64,000 nt of DNA from Macrostomum hystrix (taxonomy: Eukaryota; Platyhelminthes; Macrostomidae). The stretch is taken from the NCBI GenBank assembly GCA_950097015.1, contig CATNEN010000001.1:23998501-24062500 (forward strand), written 5' to 3'. Position 1 is the first letter of the stretch. Every line of letters begins with the position of its first letter. Under the pieces are notes generated by a model. The model was not told where the DNA came from. It saw only the letters and a list, made by a program, of their open reading frames with translations, and did not search any database. Both the position numbers and the translations under genes were made by a program. Positions 1 through 12,700 of the stretch are shown here, one piece after another.

Positions 1-485
1 TAGGCTACTGCTGCGATTCTGGATTAGGCTACTGCTGCGATTCTGGATTAGGCTACTGCTGCGATTCTGGATTAGGCCACTGCTGCGATTCTGGATTAGG
101 CTACTGCTGCGATTCTGGATTAGGCTACTGCTGCGATTCTGGATTAGGCTACTGCTGCGATTCTGGATTAGGCCACTGCTGCGATTCTGGATTAGGCCAC
201 TGCTGCGATTCTGGATTAGGCTACTGCTGCGATTCTGGATTAGGCTACTGCTGCGATTCTGGATTAGGCCACTGCTGCGATTCTGGATTAGGCTACTGCT
301 GCGATTCTGGATTAGGCTACTGCTGCGATTCTGGATTAGGCCACTGCTGCGATTCTGGATTAGGCCACTGCTGCGATTCTGGATTAGGCTACTGCTGCGA
401 TTCTGGATTAGGCCACTGCTGCGATTCTGGATTAGGCCACTGCTGCGATTCTGGATTCTGGATTAGGCTACTGCTGCGATTCTGG
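1..485. repeat. 24-bp minisatellite at left edge
   Basis: About 20 head-to-tail copies of a 24-bp unit containing the core CTGCTGCGATTCTGGATTAG. The main variation is a ggCTac/ggCCac substitution, and one copy near 450 has a short duplication of 'ggattct'. The array ends at 485 and runs off the left edge. The core CTGCTGCGATTCT is shared with the arrays at 1197-2822 and 6190-6386, so these are one family. It lies downstream of the last visible exon of RHD gene A, probably in its next intron. Confidence 0.95.
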
Positions 486-554
486 GTTATAATTCAAAAG
501 CAACATACAATTTCTAGGAAACTGCCACAAAGTTGAAAAATCACATTAACTTAC

Positions 555-3500
555 AACCATCTAGAAGGCCTTCAAGTGAATTGATTTCATCGAAAATCAG
601 TGGCTGAGGATTCTTTAGAATGAAGGTTCGCCTATCACAGATATTATTTTTTGTATCACAGACATTCAGATGACATTTGATCTGCTCATTAACATCATTG
701 GCTAGTTGATGTGACAAATCCTTCTTGGTGGCCACAATCAGGTGCTGCAAAGGTTCCATTTTTCATAGTCTTGATTTTATGAAAAGAGATATTTAAAAAC
801 AATGTCCCGAATGTTACCCACCTTTCGAACCATTTTAATATCCAGTTCAGCTAGCTTTATTGGCGAGGCATTCGCGGCCTCGTCAGGATCCGACGAGTCC
901 GCCAAGCTAAGGAACAATGAGAACTGGCTGGGGTCGACGTCTGGAGTGAAATGAAAGCATTTAAAGGTAACATGAGACAGGTTGAAAGCGACAACAAAGG
1001 AGAAAGCAAGCTGCATCGAACTCACGCGGCAGTTGGTTCTCAAAGTACAGCCACAAATCGTGACTCCCAGACACAAACGAAGTATCCGGGTGCGAGCCGT
1101 ACAGGCCGAGTCTGGGCTGCTGCTCTGCGGATGAGAACAGGGTGGAAACCTCGAAGTAGCACCTCGAACCTGTTGCGAATCTGGCTGCGGTTCTAGCTCA
1201 GGATCCTGCTGCAATTCTAGCTCAGGATCCTGCTGCGATTCTAGCTCAGGATCCTGCTGCGATTCTAGCTCAGGATCCTGCTGCGATTCTAGCTCAGGAT
1301 CCTGCTGCGATTCTAGCTCAGGATCCTGCTGCGATTCTAGCTCAGGATCCTGCTGCGATTCTGAATCAGGATCCTGCTGCGATTCTAGCTCAGGATCCTG
1401 CTGCGATTCTGAATCAGGATCCTGCTGCGATTCTGAATCAGGATCCTGCTGCGATTCTAGCTCAGGATCCTGCTGCGATTCTAACTCTGGATCCTGCTGC
1501 GATTCTAGCTCAGGATCCTGCTGCGATTCTAACTAAGGATCCTGCTGCGATTCTAGCTCAGGATCCTGCTGCGATTCTAACTCAGGATCCTTCTGCGATT
1601 CAAAATCAGGATCCTGATGCGATTCTGAATCAGGAACCTGCTGCGATTCTAACTCTGGATCCTGCTGCGATTCTACGTCAGGATCCTGCTGCGATTCTGA
1701 ATCAGGATCCTGCTGCGATTCTGAATCAGGAACCTGCTGCGATTCTAACTCTGGATCCTGCTGCGATTCTACGTCAGGATCCTGCTGCGATTCTGAATCA
1801 GGAACCTGCTGCGATTCCAAATCAGGATCCTGCTGCGATTCTGAATCAGGATCCTGCTGCGATTCTGAATCAGGAACCTGCTGCGATTCTAACTCTGGAT
1901 CCTGCTGCGATTCTACGTCAGGATCCTGCTGCGATTCTGAATCAGGAACCTGCTGCGATTCCAAATCAGGATCCTGCTGCGATTCTGAATCAGGAACCTG
2001 CTGCGATTCCAAATCAGGATCCTGCTGCGATTCTGAATCAGGATCCTGCTGCGATTCTGAATCAGGATCCTGCTGCGATTCTGAATCAGGAACCTGCTGC
2101 GATTCTAACTCTGGATCCTGCTGCGATTCTACGTCAGGATCCTGCTGCGATTCTGAATCAGGATCCTGCTGCGATTCTGAATCAGGAACCTGCTGCGATT
2201 CTAACTCTGGATCCTGCTGCGATTCTACGTCAGGATCCTGCTGCGATTCTGAATCAGGAACCTGCTGCGATTCCAAATCAGGATCCTGCTGCGATTCTGA
2301 ATCAGGATCCTGCTGCGATTCTGAATCAGGATCCTGCTGCGATTCTGAATCAGGATCCTGCTGCGATTCTAGCTCAGGATACTGCAGCGATTCCAAATCA
2401 GGATCCTGCTGCGATTCTGAATCAGGATCCTGCTGCGATTCTAGCTCAGGATCCTGCTGCGATTCTAACTCGGGATCCTGCTGCGATTCTAGCTCAGGAT
2501 CCTGCTGCGATTCTAACTCAGGATCCCGCTGCGATTCTAACTCGGGATCCTGCTGTGATTCTAACTCGGGATCCTGCTGTGATTCTAACTCGGGATCCTG
2601 CTGTGATTCTAAGTCAGGACCCTGCTGCGATTCTTAACCAGGATCCTTCTGCGATTCAAAATCAGGATCCTGCTGCGATTCTTAACCAGGATCCTGCTGC
2701 GATTCTTAACCAGGATCCTTCTGCGATTCAAAATCAGGATCCTGCTGCGATTCTTAACCAGGATCCTGCTGCGATTCTTAACCAGGATCCTGCTGCGATT
2801 CTTAACCAGGATCCTGCTTGATTTCAAAGCTCATTCCTGAAGCTCAGCAAGCCATACTATTTAAGCAATGCGTCTAACGCACTGTGGTCGTGAATTTCCT
2901 CGGAAGCCACAACAGCGTCAGTTGCCACAGTAACATCGTCGTGACCAGTGACGTAGACACTGAAAGCCAGACGCACTGGCTTCACGTTTCTAGAATTGTA
3001 CCTTTGAGATAGATCAGTCAGATCCTCTGCAAGCAAATTGAATGACGTCTTCAGTTGTATGGCTAAATGCTATCAGCATAGTATCAATAATTCTTCCTTC
3101 ACTCACTGCTAAATGGGTTGTAGTTCATTTCGATTCGCTTCTTAACAGCATCAGCCAGCTTCTCGGGTGGGCGCAGCAGAACGCACACCAAGGATAGCCG
3201 CTCCAGGCTGACGGTAACACAATGGGGGGAGAAAGACAGATAGGTGGGGGGAGAAAGACAGATAGGTGGGGGGAGAAAGACAGATAGGTGGGGGGAGAAA
3301 GACAGATAAGTAGGGGAGAAAGACAGCTGACTGTAGGGAGAAAGGCAGATGGCGGAAGAAAGACAGCTGACTGTGGGGAGAAAGACAGATCGGGGAAGAA
3401 AGACAGCTGACTGTGGGGAGAAAGACAGATCGGGGAAGAAAGCTACGTAGGGAGAAAGACAGTTCAATGGGTAAATAAAGACATCTGAATAGGGGAGAAA

Positions 3501-3895
3501 GACGGATGGGGGAGAGCGCTGCGTGGGGGAGCAAGACAGCTGACTGGTAAAAGAAAGACAGCTTATAGGGGAAGAAAAACTTACGAAATGTCGAACTGTG
3601 AGCTGGCGCCCAGTGCAGACACATCCTTCTTCAACTGGAAGGCTCCGTTGCTGCAGTTGTCGCCAACCATAAAGAACGGATGCGGGTACAGGTCCGAGCT
3701 GACGGTGGATCCAATGACCGTCAGGGTCTTGTGCGTCAGTGGATCGATGCCGCTGACCCGAAGCCGGACGCAGCTCTGGTTGCCACCGCGGCCATATAGA
3801 ATGCCGCCGAGTCGGCCGTTCTGAATCTCCTTCTCGTACCGAAACCTGTGGTACTCGGTCGGCTGCTCCATGATTTCTATTCTCAGCTGGGCCAT
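555..3895 (-). CDS. Divergent Rel homology domain (NF-kB/Rel-like) protein A, 3' end outside window
   Basis: Proposed exons on the minus strand: 3585-3895 (or further 5'), 3107-3207, 2883-3026, 1026-1124, 822-940, 555-744. All joins keep phase (2,1,1,1,0), and the last exon ends in phase 1 at GTAAGT, so more lies beyond position 1. Exon 1 carries the Rel recognition-loop signature EQPTEYHRFRYEKE and the later PHPFFMVGDNC element. Exon 2 has the NF-kB-like stretch ending NYNPFS. Exon 3 has VKPVRLAFSVYV. Exons 4-6 read as a diverged RHD dimerisation (IPT) domain (DLWLYFENQLP; CHLNVCDTKN). Proteins of this family bind kB-type DNA as dimers in the nucleus. ATG 3895 is the first in-frame Met but a weak acceptor lies just upstream (TACTGAG), so the true start may be in an earlier exon. 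Donor GTGCGT after 2883 is weak. The paralogue lies at 6575-17553. Confidence 0.78.
1197..2822. repeat. 24-bp minisatellite inside an RHD-A intron
   Basis: About 68 copies of a 24-bp unit with core GGATCCTGCTGCGATTCT and a variable hexanucleotide (agctca, gaatca, aactct, acgtca, caaatc). From 1630 to 2400 the variants recur in blocks, giving a higher-order pattern. From 2540 the unit drifts to 'cttaaccagg'. The unit is a multiple of 3, so long ORFs rich in Gln-Asp-Pro-Ser-Glu appear on the minus strand. They have no start context or homology and are not called as genes. The array fills the intron between RHD-A exons 1026-1124 and 2883-3026. Confidence 0.95.
3215..3570. repeat. Purine-rich minisatellite in RHD-A intron
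   Basis: Degenerate repeats of about 22-30 bp built on GGGGAGAAAGACAGAT. They occupy almost the whole intron between exons 3107-3207 and 3585-3895. In the sense (minus) direction of the gene the array is a long C/T-rich tract leading to the acceptor near 3208. Confidence 0.9.
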
Positions 3896-3945
3896 CCGGC
3901 TCAGTAATAATGCTGAAGGCGTTGATTGCGGATGTTACCGAATAT

Positions 3946-4052
3946 GAGATGCCAGCCAATGAGATTCCCACCAATGAGATGCCCGCCAATGAGATTCCCA
4001 CCAATGAGATGCCCGCCAATGAGATTCCCACCAATGAGATTCCCACCAAGAT
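3946..4052. repeat. 15-bp minisatellite
   Basis: Seven or so copies of GAGATTCCCACCAAT alternating with GAGATGCCCGCCAAT, a two-variant dimer. It lies immediately upstream (minus sense) of RHD-A exon 3585-3895, in an intron or the promoter region. Confidence 0.9.
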
Positions 4053-4530
4053 TGACATGAGATCTATACCAAGATTAAAATGAGATCTATACCAAGATTA
4101 ACATGAGATCTATACCAAGATTAACATGAGATCTACTCCAAGATTAACATCAGATCTATACCAAGATTGACATGAGATCTATACCAAGATTGACATGAGA
4201 TCTATACCAAGATTGACATGAGATCTATACCAAGATTGACATGAGATCTATACCAAGATTAAAATGAGATCTATACCAAGATTAACATGAGATCTATACC
4301 AAGATTGACATGAGATCTATACCAAGATTAAAATGAGATCTATACCAAGATTAACATGAGATCTATACCAAGATTAACATGAGATCTACTCCAAGATTAA
4401 CATGAGATCTACTCCAAGATTGACATGAGATCTATACAAAGATTGACATGAGATCTACTCCAAGATTGACATGAGATCTACTACAAGATTGACATGAGAT
4501 CTATACAAAGATTGACATGAGATCTACAGT
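4053..4530. repeat. 23-bp minisatellite
   Basis: About 20 copies of a 23-bp unit with core GAGATCTATACCAAGATT. Variants differ at TAC/ACT and gac/aac. It abuts the 15-bp array at 3946-4052 directly. Confidence 0.93.
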
Positions 4531-5035
4531 TATCATTTCAGATTATTCATCTTAAGACCGTCTTTGATTAATACTATGAAATCTACACTGAATAATAGCT
4601 CGTATTGTTTTTATATGTTTTAGACTTTGCGAAAAAAAACAAAGACACAGAATTCGTGCGTTAATTTTATCTTTTTAAGAGTTATTCCGCTTTTTTAACA
4701 TAAAATTTCCATAACTTATGCACAGGTAGCATTACAGTAACTTATTACATTACAAAAAGTAAAAATTACATACACTAGACATAAAAAAGTGCAACGATAC
4801 ACATTTGCCTTTATTAGTCTAATTAAATGGATTTTATAAATTTAATCGTAATTATTGAAATTTAGATGAATTATTATCATCAGAAACAAAAGCGAGCATT
4901 GACAGTAATTTTAGAGCAAACAATTATGTGCAAAAACAGCTAGCTCTTGATTGTTAAGCAGTGGTGCTGACTTAAACACAAACAACAATATGATTATCAT
5001 TAAAGGACCAAATAACCTATTACCTATTGATTTTC
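4531..5035. other. AT-rich stretch, nothing recognised
   Basis: Unique AT-rich DNA between two arrays. No ORF, exon-like frame, RNA gene or inverted repeat was seen. Confidence 0.6.
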
Positions 5036-5545
5036 ATAACCTTTGAAGGGCCACAACACCAGCTTTCTTTGAAGGGCCACAACACCCGCTTTCTTTGAAG
5101 GGCCACAACACCCGTTATCTTTGAAGGGCCACAACACCCACTTTCTTTGAAGGGCCACAACACCCACTTTCTTTGAAGGGCCACAACACCCGTTATCTTT
5201 TAATGGCCACAACACCCGCTTTCTTTGAAGGGCCACAACACCTGTTATCTTTGAAGGGCCACAGCACCCGCTTTCTTTGAAGGGCCACAACACCTGTTAT
5301 CTTTGAAGGGCCACAGCACCCGCTTTCTTTGAAGGGCCACAACACCGTTATCTTTTAAGGGCCACAACACCCGCTATCTTTGAAGGGCCACAACACCCGC
5401 TTTCTTTTAAGGGCCACAACACCCGCTATCTTTGAAGGGCCACAACACCCGTTATCTTTTAAGGGCCACAACACCCGTTATCTTTGAAGTGCCACAACAC
5501 CCGCTTTCTTTGAAGGGCCTCAACACCAGTTTTCTTTCGATGGTC
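5036..5545. repeat. 26-bp minisatellite
   Basis: About 19 copies of a 26-bp unit with core GAAGGGCCACAACACCCG. The tail alternates between 'ctttctttt' and 'ttatcttt' types. The degenerate last copies run to about 5545. Confidence 0.93.
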
Positions 5546-6180
5546 AAAACCCTCGCTATAGTTAAGGAGCTATATCAAACAATAGACCTTGCCATTTGTT
5601 TACTAATTCTGGACTACACCACTGCTTAGTGCATAGCAATCAAGACGGTCTATTGTACTTTAGCGCAACAAAGACAGGCGTAGAAAATAATGAAATCAAA
5701 TAATACAAACAATTTGACAGGATCGAGCAACCAATAAAAAACGTATAACTTATATTATACTAGTACTGAAGTACTTAGCACTAACTGTACGTAGTACTTA
5801 GCATTTTGTTTTACAGCGTAAACAAGTTTTTTAGGCTTAAAATGCCAAAACTGTATTATTTTTAATAACTATTTTCAAGCGATTTATGGACTTTTGTATT
5901 TTTAAAGTAACAACTCGAACTAGCGCTACGAAATAAAGTATAAATTACTTTTAATATATAAACATCTGACGACAAATAGGATTCTTAATGAAATTGTAAA
6001 AAAATATTTTCAAGCAAAGCACAAAGACTGCAGGAAGAATGAAAAAGTGCTATTGTCTCCTTCCAAAAAATGTTAAATACTTACGTTCAATATCATTGCC
6101 TAAATAAAATTTCACTTACCCACACAAAATCAATTGAACCAAACTTAATATTGAGCTATTTAATAATCCGACATGGATAA
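5546..6180. other. AT-rich intergenic or intronic DNA, nothing recognised
   Basis: Low-complexity A/T-rich sequence with scattered short direct repeats such as 'agtactta'. No gene or element was recognised. Confidence 0.55.
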
Positions 6181-6189
6181 GATATTTTT

Positions 6190-6386
6190 GACAGCTGCGG
6201 ATCCTGCTTCGATTCTGAATTCGGATCCTGCTTCGATTCTGACTGCGGATCCTGCTTCGATTCTGACTGCGGATCCTGCTTCGATTTTGACTGCGGATCC
6301 TGCTTCGATTCTGACTGCGGATCCTGCTTCGATTCTGACTGCGGATCCTGCTTCGATTCTGACTGCGGATCCTGCTACATTTTTAT
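6190..6386. repeat. Short array of the 24-bp GGATCCTGCT family
   Basis: Eight copies of a 24-bp unit with core GGATCCTGCTTCGATTCTGA. It shares the GGATCCTGCT-CGATTCT backbone with the large array at 1197-2822, about 4 kb away. The C/T change at the third position of the second CTG is fixed here, so this sub-array has homogenised independently. Confidence 0.93.
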
Positions 6387-6574
6387 TTAGCTATATAGCT
6401 TAACATGATACGAAATTAAAATAATAGGTAAATATATTTTTACACCTAACTCCCAAGAACTTGGATGCACGAATTGCCTAAGGTAACTAATGCTAGCTGA
6501 AAATTGCGTTCTCAAAGAGTTATTTAAAATCATTGTACCAGAGTCTCGACAATATCGACGCAATTGTTTACAAA

Positions 6575-6786
6575 TTAAAGAGATGAAATTTTTACATCAG
6601 GCAAGCTGATCGCTTTTGAGTCGCTTTGAGCTTTGAGCACTTTTGAGTCGCTCACAGGTTCTTCATCATCAGCTGACGCTGCTTCCTTTGTTGCTAGCAG
6701 CAAGTCGAAGCTGGCAGTGGTGGCCCCAGCGCCTTTGGAATTTCGGCTGCGTTTGGCCGGCGGAGAGGCTGGATGGCGTTGTGCGA
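6575..6786 (-). CDS. Candidate last exon of RHD-B with basic (NLS-like) patch
   Basis: An open frame of 70 codons behind acceptor ATCAATCCAG and ending in TAA at 6575-6577. It begins in phase 1, which matches the phase-1 donor GTGAGT after 13979. It encodes AKRSRNSKG followed by an Ala/Ser/Asp/Glu-rich tail. Codon usage is coding-like and unlike the flanking AT-rich DNA. It could instead belong to another gene whose other exons are not visible. Confidence 0.5.
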
Positions 6787-9700
6787 CTGGATTGATTTCT
6801 AAGAAACGGATTTGAGCATCATTATATAGACATAATAAATGTTGTTTTACAGAATTTTAAAGTTTCAGGAATTCGAAGATTCTTTAGTTGGGATTCTTAG
6901 AATAGGAATTTAAAGTTGAGATTCTTAGAATAGGATCATTTAGTTGGGATTCTTAGAATAGGAATTTAAAGTTGAGATTCTTAGAATAGGATTCTTTAGT
7001 TGGGATTCTTAGAATAGGATTCTTTAGTTGGGATTCTTAGAATAGGATTATTTAGTTGGTATTCTTAGAATAGGATTCTTTAGTTGGTATTCTTAGAATA
7101 GGATTCTTTAGTTGGAATTCTTAGAATATGATTCTTTAGTTGGTATTCTTAGAATAGGATTCTTTAGTTGGGATTCTTAGAATAGGATTATTTAGTTGGG
7201 ATTCTTAGAATAGGATTATTTAGCTGGGATTCTTAGAATAGGATTCTTTAGTTGGGATTCTTAGAATAGGAATTTAAAGTTGAGATTCTTAGAATAGGAT
7301 TATTTAGTTGGGATTCTTAGAATAGGAATTTAAAGTTGAGATTCTTAGAATAGGAATTTAAAGTTGAGATTCTTAGAATAGGATTATTTAGTTGGGATTC
7401 TTAGAATAGGAATTTAAAGTTGAGATTCTTAGAATAGGATTCTTTAGTTGGTATTCTTAGAATAGGATTATTTAGTTGGGATTTTTAGAATAGGAATTTA
7501 AAGTTGAGATTCTTAGAATAGGATTCTTTAGTTGGGATTCTTAGAATAGGATTATTTAGCTGGGATTCTTAGAATAGGAATTTAAAGTTGAGATTCTTAG
7601 AATAGGATTATTTAGTTGGGATTCTTAGAATAGGATTCTTTAGTTGGGATTCTTAGAATAGGATTATTTAGTTGAGATTCTTGGAATAGGATTATTTAGT
7701 TGGAATTCTTAGAATAGGATTCTTTAGTTGGTATTCTTAGAATAGGATTCTTTAGTTGGAATTCTTAGAATATGATTCTTTAGCCCGGTTGCCAAAAAAA
7801 GTTGAATGGGCCACATTTTTTGGCCCACTAGTGGGCCAAAGTTTGGTTCTGAGCGGCCCACAGAAAGCCCACATTGACCCACGCTGACCCAGAAAGTGTT
7901 TAATGGCAGACACCGGGTCACACGGCGGCTCATACGGAGGCCCGTACAGGCCCGTACACGGCGGCCCACACAGGCCCATAAACGGCGGCCCTTACAGGCC
8001 CATACACGGCGGCCCATACAGGCCCGTACACGGCGGCCCATACAGGCCCATACACGGCGGCCCATTTTGGCTTGTATACACTGGCCCTTGATGGCCCATA
8101 TTGGCCCACAAATACTGCCACATATACCGGCCCACATTGGCCCACACATACTGGCCCATATTGGCCCACATATACTGCCACATATACTGGCCCATATTGG
8201 CCCACATATACTGGCCCATATTGGCCCACATATGCTGCCACATATACTGGCCCAAATTGGCCCACATATACTGGCCCATATTGGCCCACATATACTGGCC
8301 CATATTGGCCCACATACGCTGGTTCATATTGGCCCACATATACTGGCCCATATTGGCCCACATATGCTGGCCCATATTGGCTCACATATACTGGCCCATA
8401 TTGGCCCACATATACTGGCCCATATTGGCCCACATATACTGACCCATATACTGGCCCATATTGGCCCACATATACTGGCCCATATACTGGCCCATATTGG
8501 CCCACATATGCTGCCACATATACTGGCCCATATTGGCCCACATATACTGGCCCATATTGGCCCACATATGCTGCCACATATACTGGCCCATATTGGCCCA
8601 CATATGCTGCCACATATACTGGCCCATATTGGCCCACATATACTGGCCCATATTGGCCCACATATGCTGCCACATATACTGGCCCATATTGGCTCACATA
8701 TGCTGGCCCATATTGGCTCACATATGCTGGCCCATATTGGCTCACATATACTGGCCCATATTGGCTCACATATGCTGGCCCATATTGGCTCACATATGCT
8801 GGCCCATATTGGCTCACATATACTGGCCCATATTGGCTCACATATGCTGGCCCATATTGGCCCACATATACTGACCCATATACTGGCCCATATTGGCCCA
8901 CATATACTGGCCCATATTGGCTCACATATACTGGCCCATATACTGGCCCATATACTGGCCCATATTGGCCCACATATACTGGCCCATATTGGCCCACATA
9001 TGCTGGCCCATATTGGCTCACATATACTGGCCCATATTGGCCCACATATACTGGCCCATATTGGCCCACATATGCTGCCACATATACTGGCCCATATTGG
9101 CCCACATATACTGGCCCATATTGGCTCACATATGCTGGCCCATATTGGCTCACATATGCTGGCCCATATTGGCTCACATATACTGGCCCATATTGGCTCA
9201 CATATGCTGGCCCATATTGGCTCACATATGCTGGCCCATATTGGCTCACATATACTGGCCCATATTGGCTCACATATGCTGGCCCATATTGGCCCACATA
9301 TACTGACCCATATACTGGCCCATATTGGCCCACATATACTGGCCCATATTGGCTCACATATACTGGCCCATATACTGGCCCATATACTGGCCCATATTGG
9401 CCCACATATACTGGCCCATATTGGCCCACATATGCTGGCCCATATTGGCTCACATATACTGGCCCATATTGGCCCACATATACTGGCCCATATTGGCCCA
9501 CATATGCTGCCACATATACTGGCCCATATTGGCCCACATATACTGGCCCATATTGGCTCACATATGCTGGCCCATATTGGCTCACATATGCTGGCCCATA
9601 TTGGCTCACATATACTGGCCCATATTGGCTCACATATGCTGGCCCATATTGGCTCACATATGCTGGCCCATATTGGCTCACATATACTGGCCCATATTGG

Positions 9701-12700
9701 CTCACATATGCTGGCCCATATTGGCCCACATATACTGACCCATATACTGGCCCATATTGGCCCACATATACTGGCCCATATTGGCTCACATATACTGGCC
9801 CATATACTGGCCCATATACTGGCCCATATTGGCCCACATATACTGGCCCATATTGGCCCACATATGCTGGCCCATATTGGCTCACATATACTGGCCCATA
9901 TTGGCCCACATATACTGGCCCATATTGGCCCACATATGCTGCCACATATACTGGCCCATATTGGCCCACATACGCTGGTTCATATTGGCCCACATATACT
10001 GGCCCATATTGGCCCACATATGCTGGCCCATATTGGCCCACATATACTGGCCCATATTGGCTCACATATGCTGGCCCATATTGGCCCACATATGCTGGCC
10101 CATATTGGCCCACATACGCTGGTTCATATTGGCCCACATATACTGGCCCATATTGGCCCACATATGCTGGCCCATATTGGCCCACATATACTGGCCCATA
10201 TTGGCTCACATATGCTGGCCCATATTGGCTCACATATGCTGGCCCATATTGGCTCACATATGCTGGCCCATATTGGCCCACATATACTGGCCCATATTGG
10301 CCCACATATGCTGGCCCATATTGGCCCACATATACTGGCCCATATTGGCTCACATATGCTGGCCCATATTGGCCCACATATACTGACCCATATTGGCCCA
10401 TATTGGCCCACATATCCCAGCCTATATTGGCCTACATATACTGGCCCATATTGGCCCACATACGCTGGCCCATATTGGCTGGTCCATATATTATAGCGCA
10501 TGGGGCCAAAGTAATTACTAATTACTATAAAAAACAAGTACCTATTTCTCTTTAATACGGCTTGCCTCTTAAATATTTACTTGCCATGTAACTAATTGTG
10601 AATGGATTGTGAATGAGCAATGCTTGTATTGCGCAAAACTTGCACAGCAACATGTGTAGGATACAAGTAGGAAACAAATTAATAGAAAGATTGTAACGCA
10701 TGGATTGATTGGTTGACTGAAAGGTTCAGTCATGTAGGACACATTTGGTTTTCATAACCACATACTCTCCGCTGCATCTATAGTCTAGGTTTTCTTCTTC
10801 GCTTCAGCAGCTGACAGATCCCGCAATGGCCGCTTACGACGAGGCAACGACTTCATAGCTTCGATAGGCGCTTCAGGGGGTGTAGGGGGCATCTCGATTG
10901 CCCAAAACTGGGCAATAAACACGGCAAAATGAATGGACAGGTTATATTTCATTGTGATATTAAACAAAGTTACATCATTTGCGCTGTGCAACTTGGACTT
11001 TAAAGTCATAAAAAACGTATTCGAATGCTAGTGAAAAAACAATCCATTTATCTAGCCATTGACAAGCATACGCATTGGCTATTTAAATCCTTTTGCATGA
11101 GCCAATATGGGCCAGTATATGTGGGCCAATATGGGCCAGCATATGTGAGCCAATATGGGCCAGTATATGTGGGCCAATATGGGCCAGCGTATGTGGGCCA
11201 ATATAGGCCAGTATATGTGGGCCAATATGGGCCAGTATATGTGAGCCAATATGGGCCAGTATATGTGGGCCAATATGGGCCAGTATATGTGGGCCAATAT
11301 GGGCCAGTATATGTGGGCCAATATGGGCCAGCATGTGAGCCAATATGGGCCAGTATATGTGAGCCAATATGGGCCAGTATATGTGGGCCAATATGGGCCA
11401 GCGTATGTGGGCCAATATGAGCCAGTATATGTGGGCCAATATGGGCCAGTATATGTGGCACTATATGTGGGCCAATATGGGCCAGTATATGTGGCAGTAT
11501 ATGTGGGCCAATATGGGCCAGTATATGTGGGCCAATATGGGCCAGTATATGTGGCAGTATATGTGGGCCAATATGGGCCAGTATATGGGCCAGTATATGT
11601 GGGCCAATATGGGCCAGTATATGTGAGCCAATCTGGGTCAGCATATGTGGGCCAATATGGGCCAGCGCATGTGGGCCAATATGGGCCAGCATTCTTGGGT
11701 CACAATAGTGGGCCGAAAGTGGGCTGAATTGGACATTCGGCTCGTTATATGGGCCAATTATTAATGGGCTCTTAATGGGCCTATGTGGGCCACTTGTTGG
11801 CCCATCTATATGTGGGCCGAAACTGGGCAAAAAGCCCGCAAATTGGGCTAAAAGGCACTGGCCCACTGTTGGCCCACTGAAAAGCCCATACTTGCATGAA
11901 AAAAGCCCTTTGGTTTGGCAACCGGGTAGTTGGTATTCTTAGAATAGGATTCTTTAGTTGGGATTCTTAGAATAGGATTCTTTAGTTGGGATTCTTAGAA
12001 TAGGATTATTTAGCTGGGATTCTTAGAATAGGAATTTAAAGTTGAGATTCTTAGAATAGGATTATTTAGTTGGGATTCTTAGAATAGGAATTTAAAGTTG
12101 AGATTCTTAGAATAGGAATTTAAAGTTGAGATTCTTAGAATAGGATTATTTAGTTGGGATTCTTAGAATAGGAATTTAAAGTTGAGATTCTTAGAATAGG
12201 AATTTAAAGTTTAGATTCTTAGAATAGGATTATTTAGTTGGGATTCTTAGAATAGGAATTTAAAGTTGAGATTCTTAGAATAGGATTATTTAGTTGGGAT
12301 TCTTAGAATAGGATTATTTAGTTGGGATTTTTAGAATAGGATTATTTAGTTGGGATTTTTAGAATAGGATTATTTAGTTGGGATTTTTAGAATAGGAATT
12401 TAAAGTTGAGATTCTTAGAATAGGATTATTTAGTTGGGATTCTTAGAATAGGAATTTAAAGTTGAGATTCTTAGAATAGGAATTTAAATTTGAGATTCTT
12501 AGAATAGGAATTTAAAGTTGAGATTCTTAGAATAGGATTATTTAGTTGGGATTCTTAGAATAGGAATTTAAAGTTGAGATTCTTAGAATAGGATTATTTA
12601 GTTGAGATTCTTAGAATAGGATTATTTAGTTGAGATTCTTAGAATAGGATTATTTAGTTGGGATTTTTAGAATAGGAATTTAAAGTTGAGATTCTTAGAA

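Larger units (their letters stand above)
7784..11926. mobile_element. Foldback-type element with 13-bp perfect TIRs and TAG target duplication
   Basis: The ends are exact inverted repeats: CCCGGTTGCCAAA at 7784-7796 and TTTGGCAACCGGG at 11914-11926. Both ends are flanked by TAG (7781-7783, 11927-11929). Removing the element plus one TAG restores an intact 28-bp satellite unit (gattctttag-ttggtattc). Inside, a long left arm of 24-bp tandem repeats (to about 10490) faces a shorter right arm of the same repeat in opposite orientation (11096-11730), around a single-copy loop of about 600 bp. Long inverted arms made of subrepeats around a loop are the layout of foldback elements. No transposase is seen, so it is non-autonomous. 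The 3-bp duplication does not identify a superfamily. Confidence 0.85.

Noticed and set aside
1533-2396. Minus-strand frame of 287 codons rich in ESQQDP
   Set aside because: Product of the 24-bp intron array. It lies between two RHD-A exons and has no splice phase fit.
7896-10555. Very long open frames (more than 800 codons) on both strands in the GGCCCA repeat
   Set aside because: The 24-bp unit is a multiple of 3 and lacks stop codons in several frames. All frames are open together, without start context or homology, so they are repeat artefacts.
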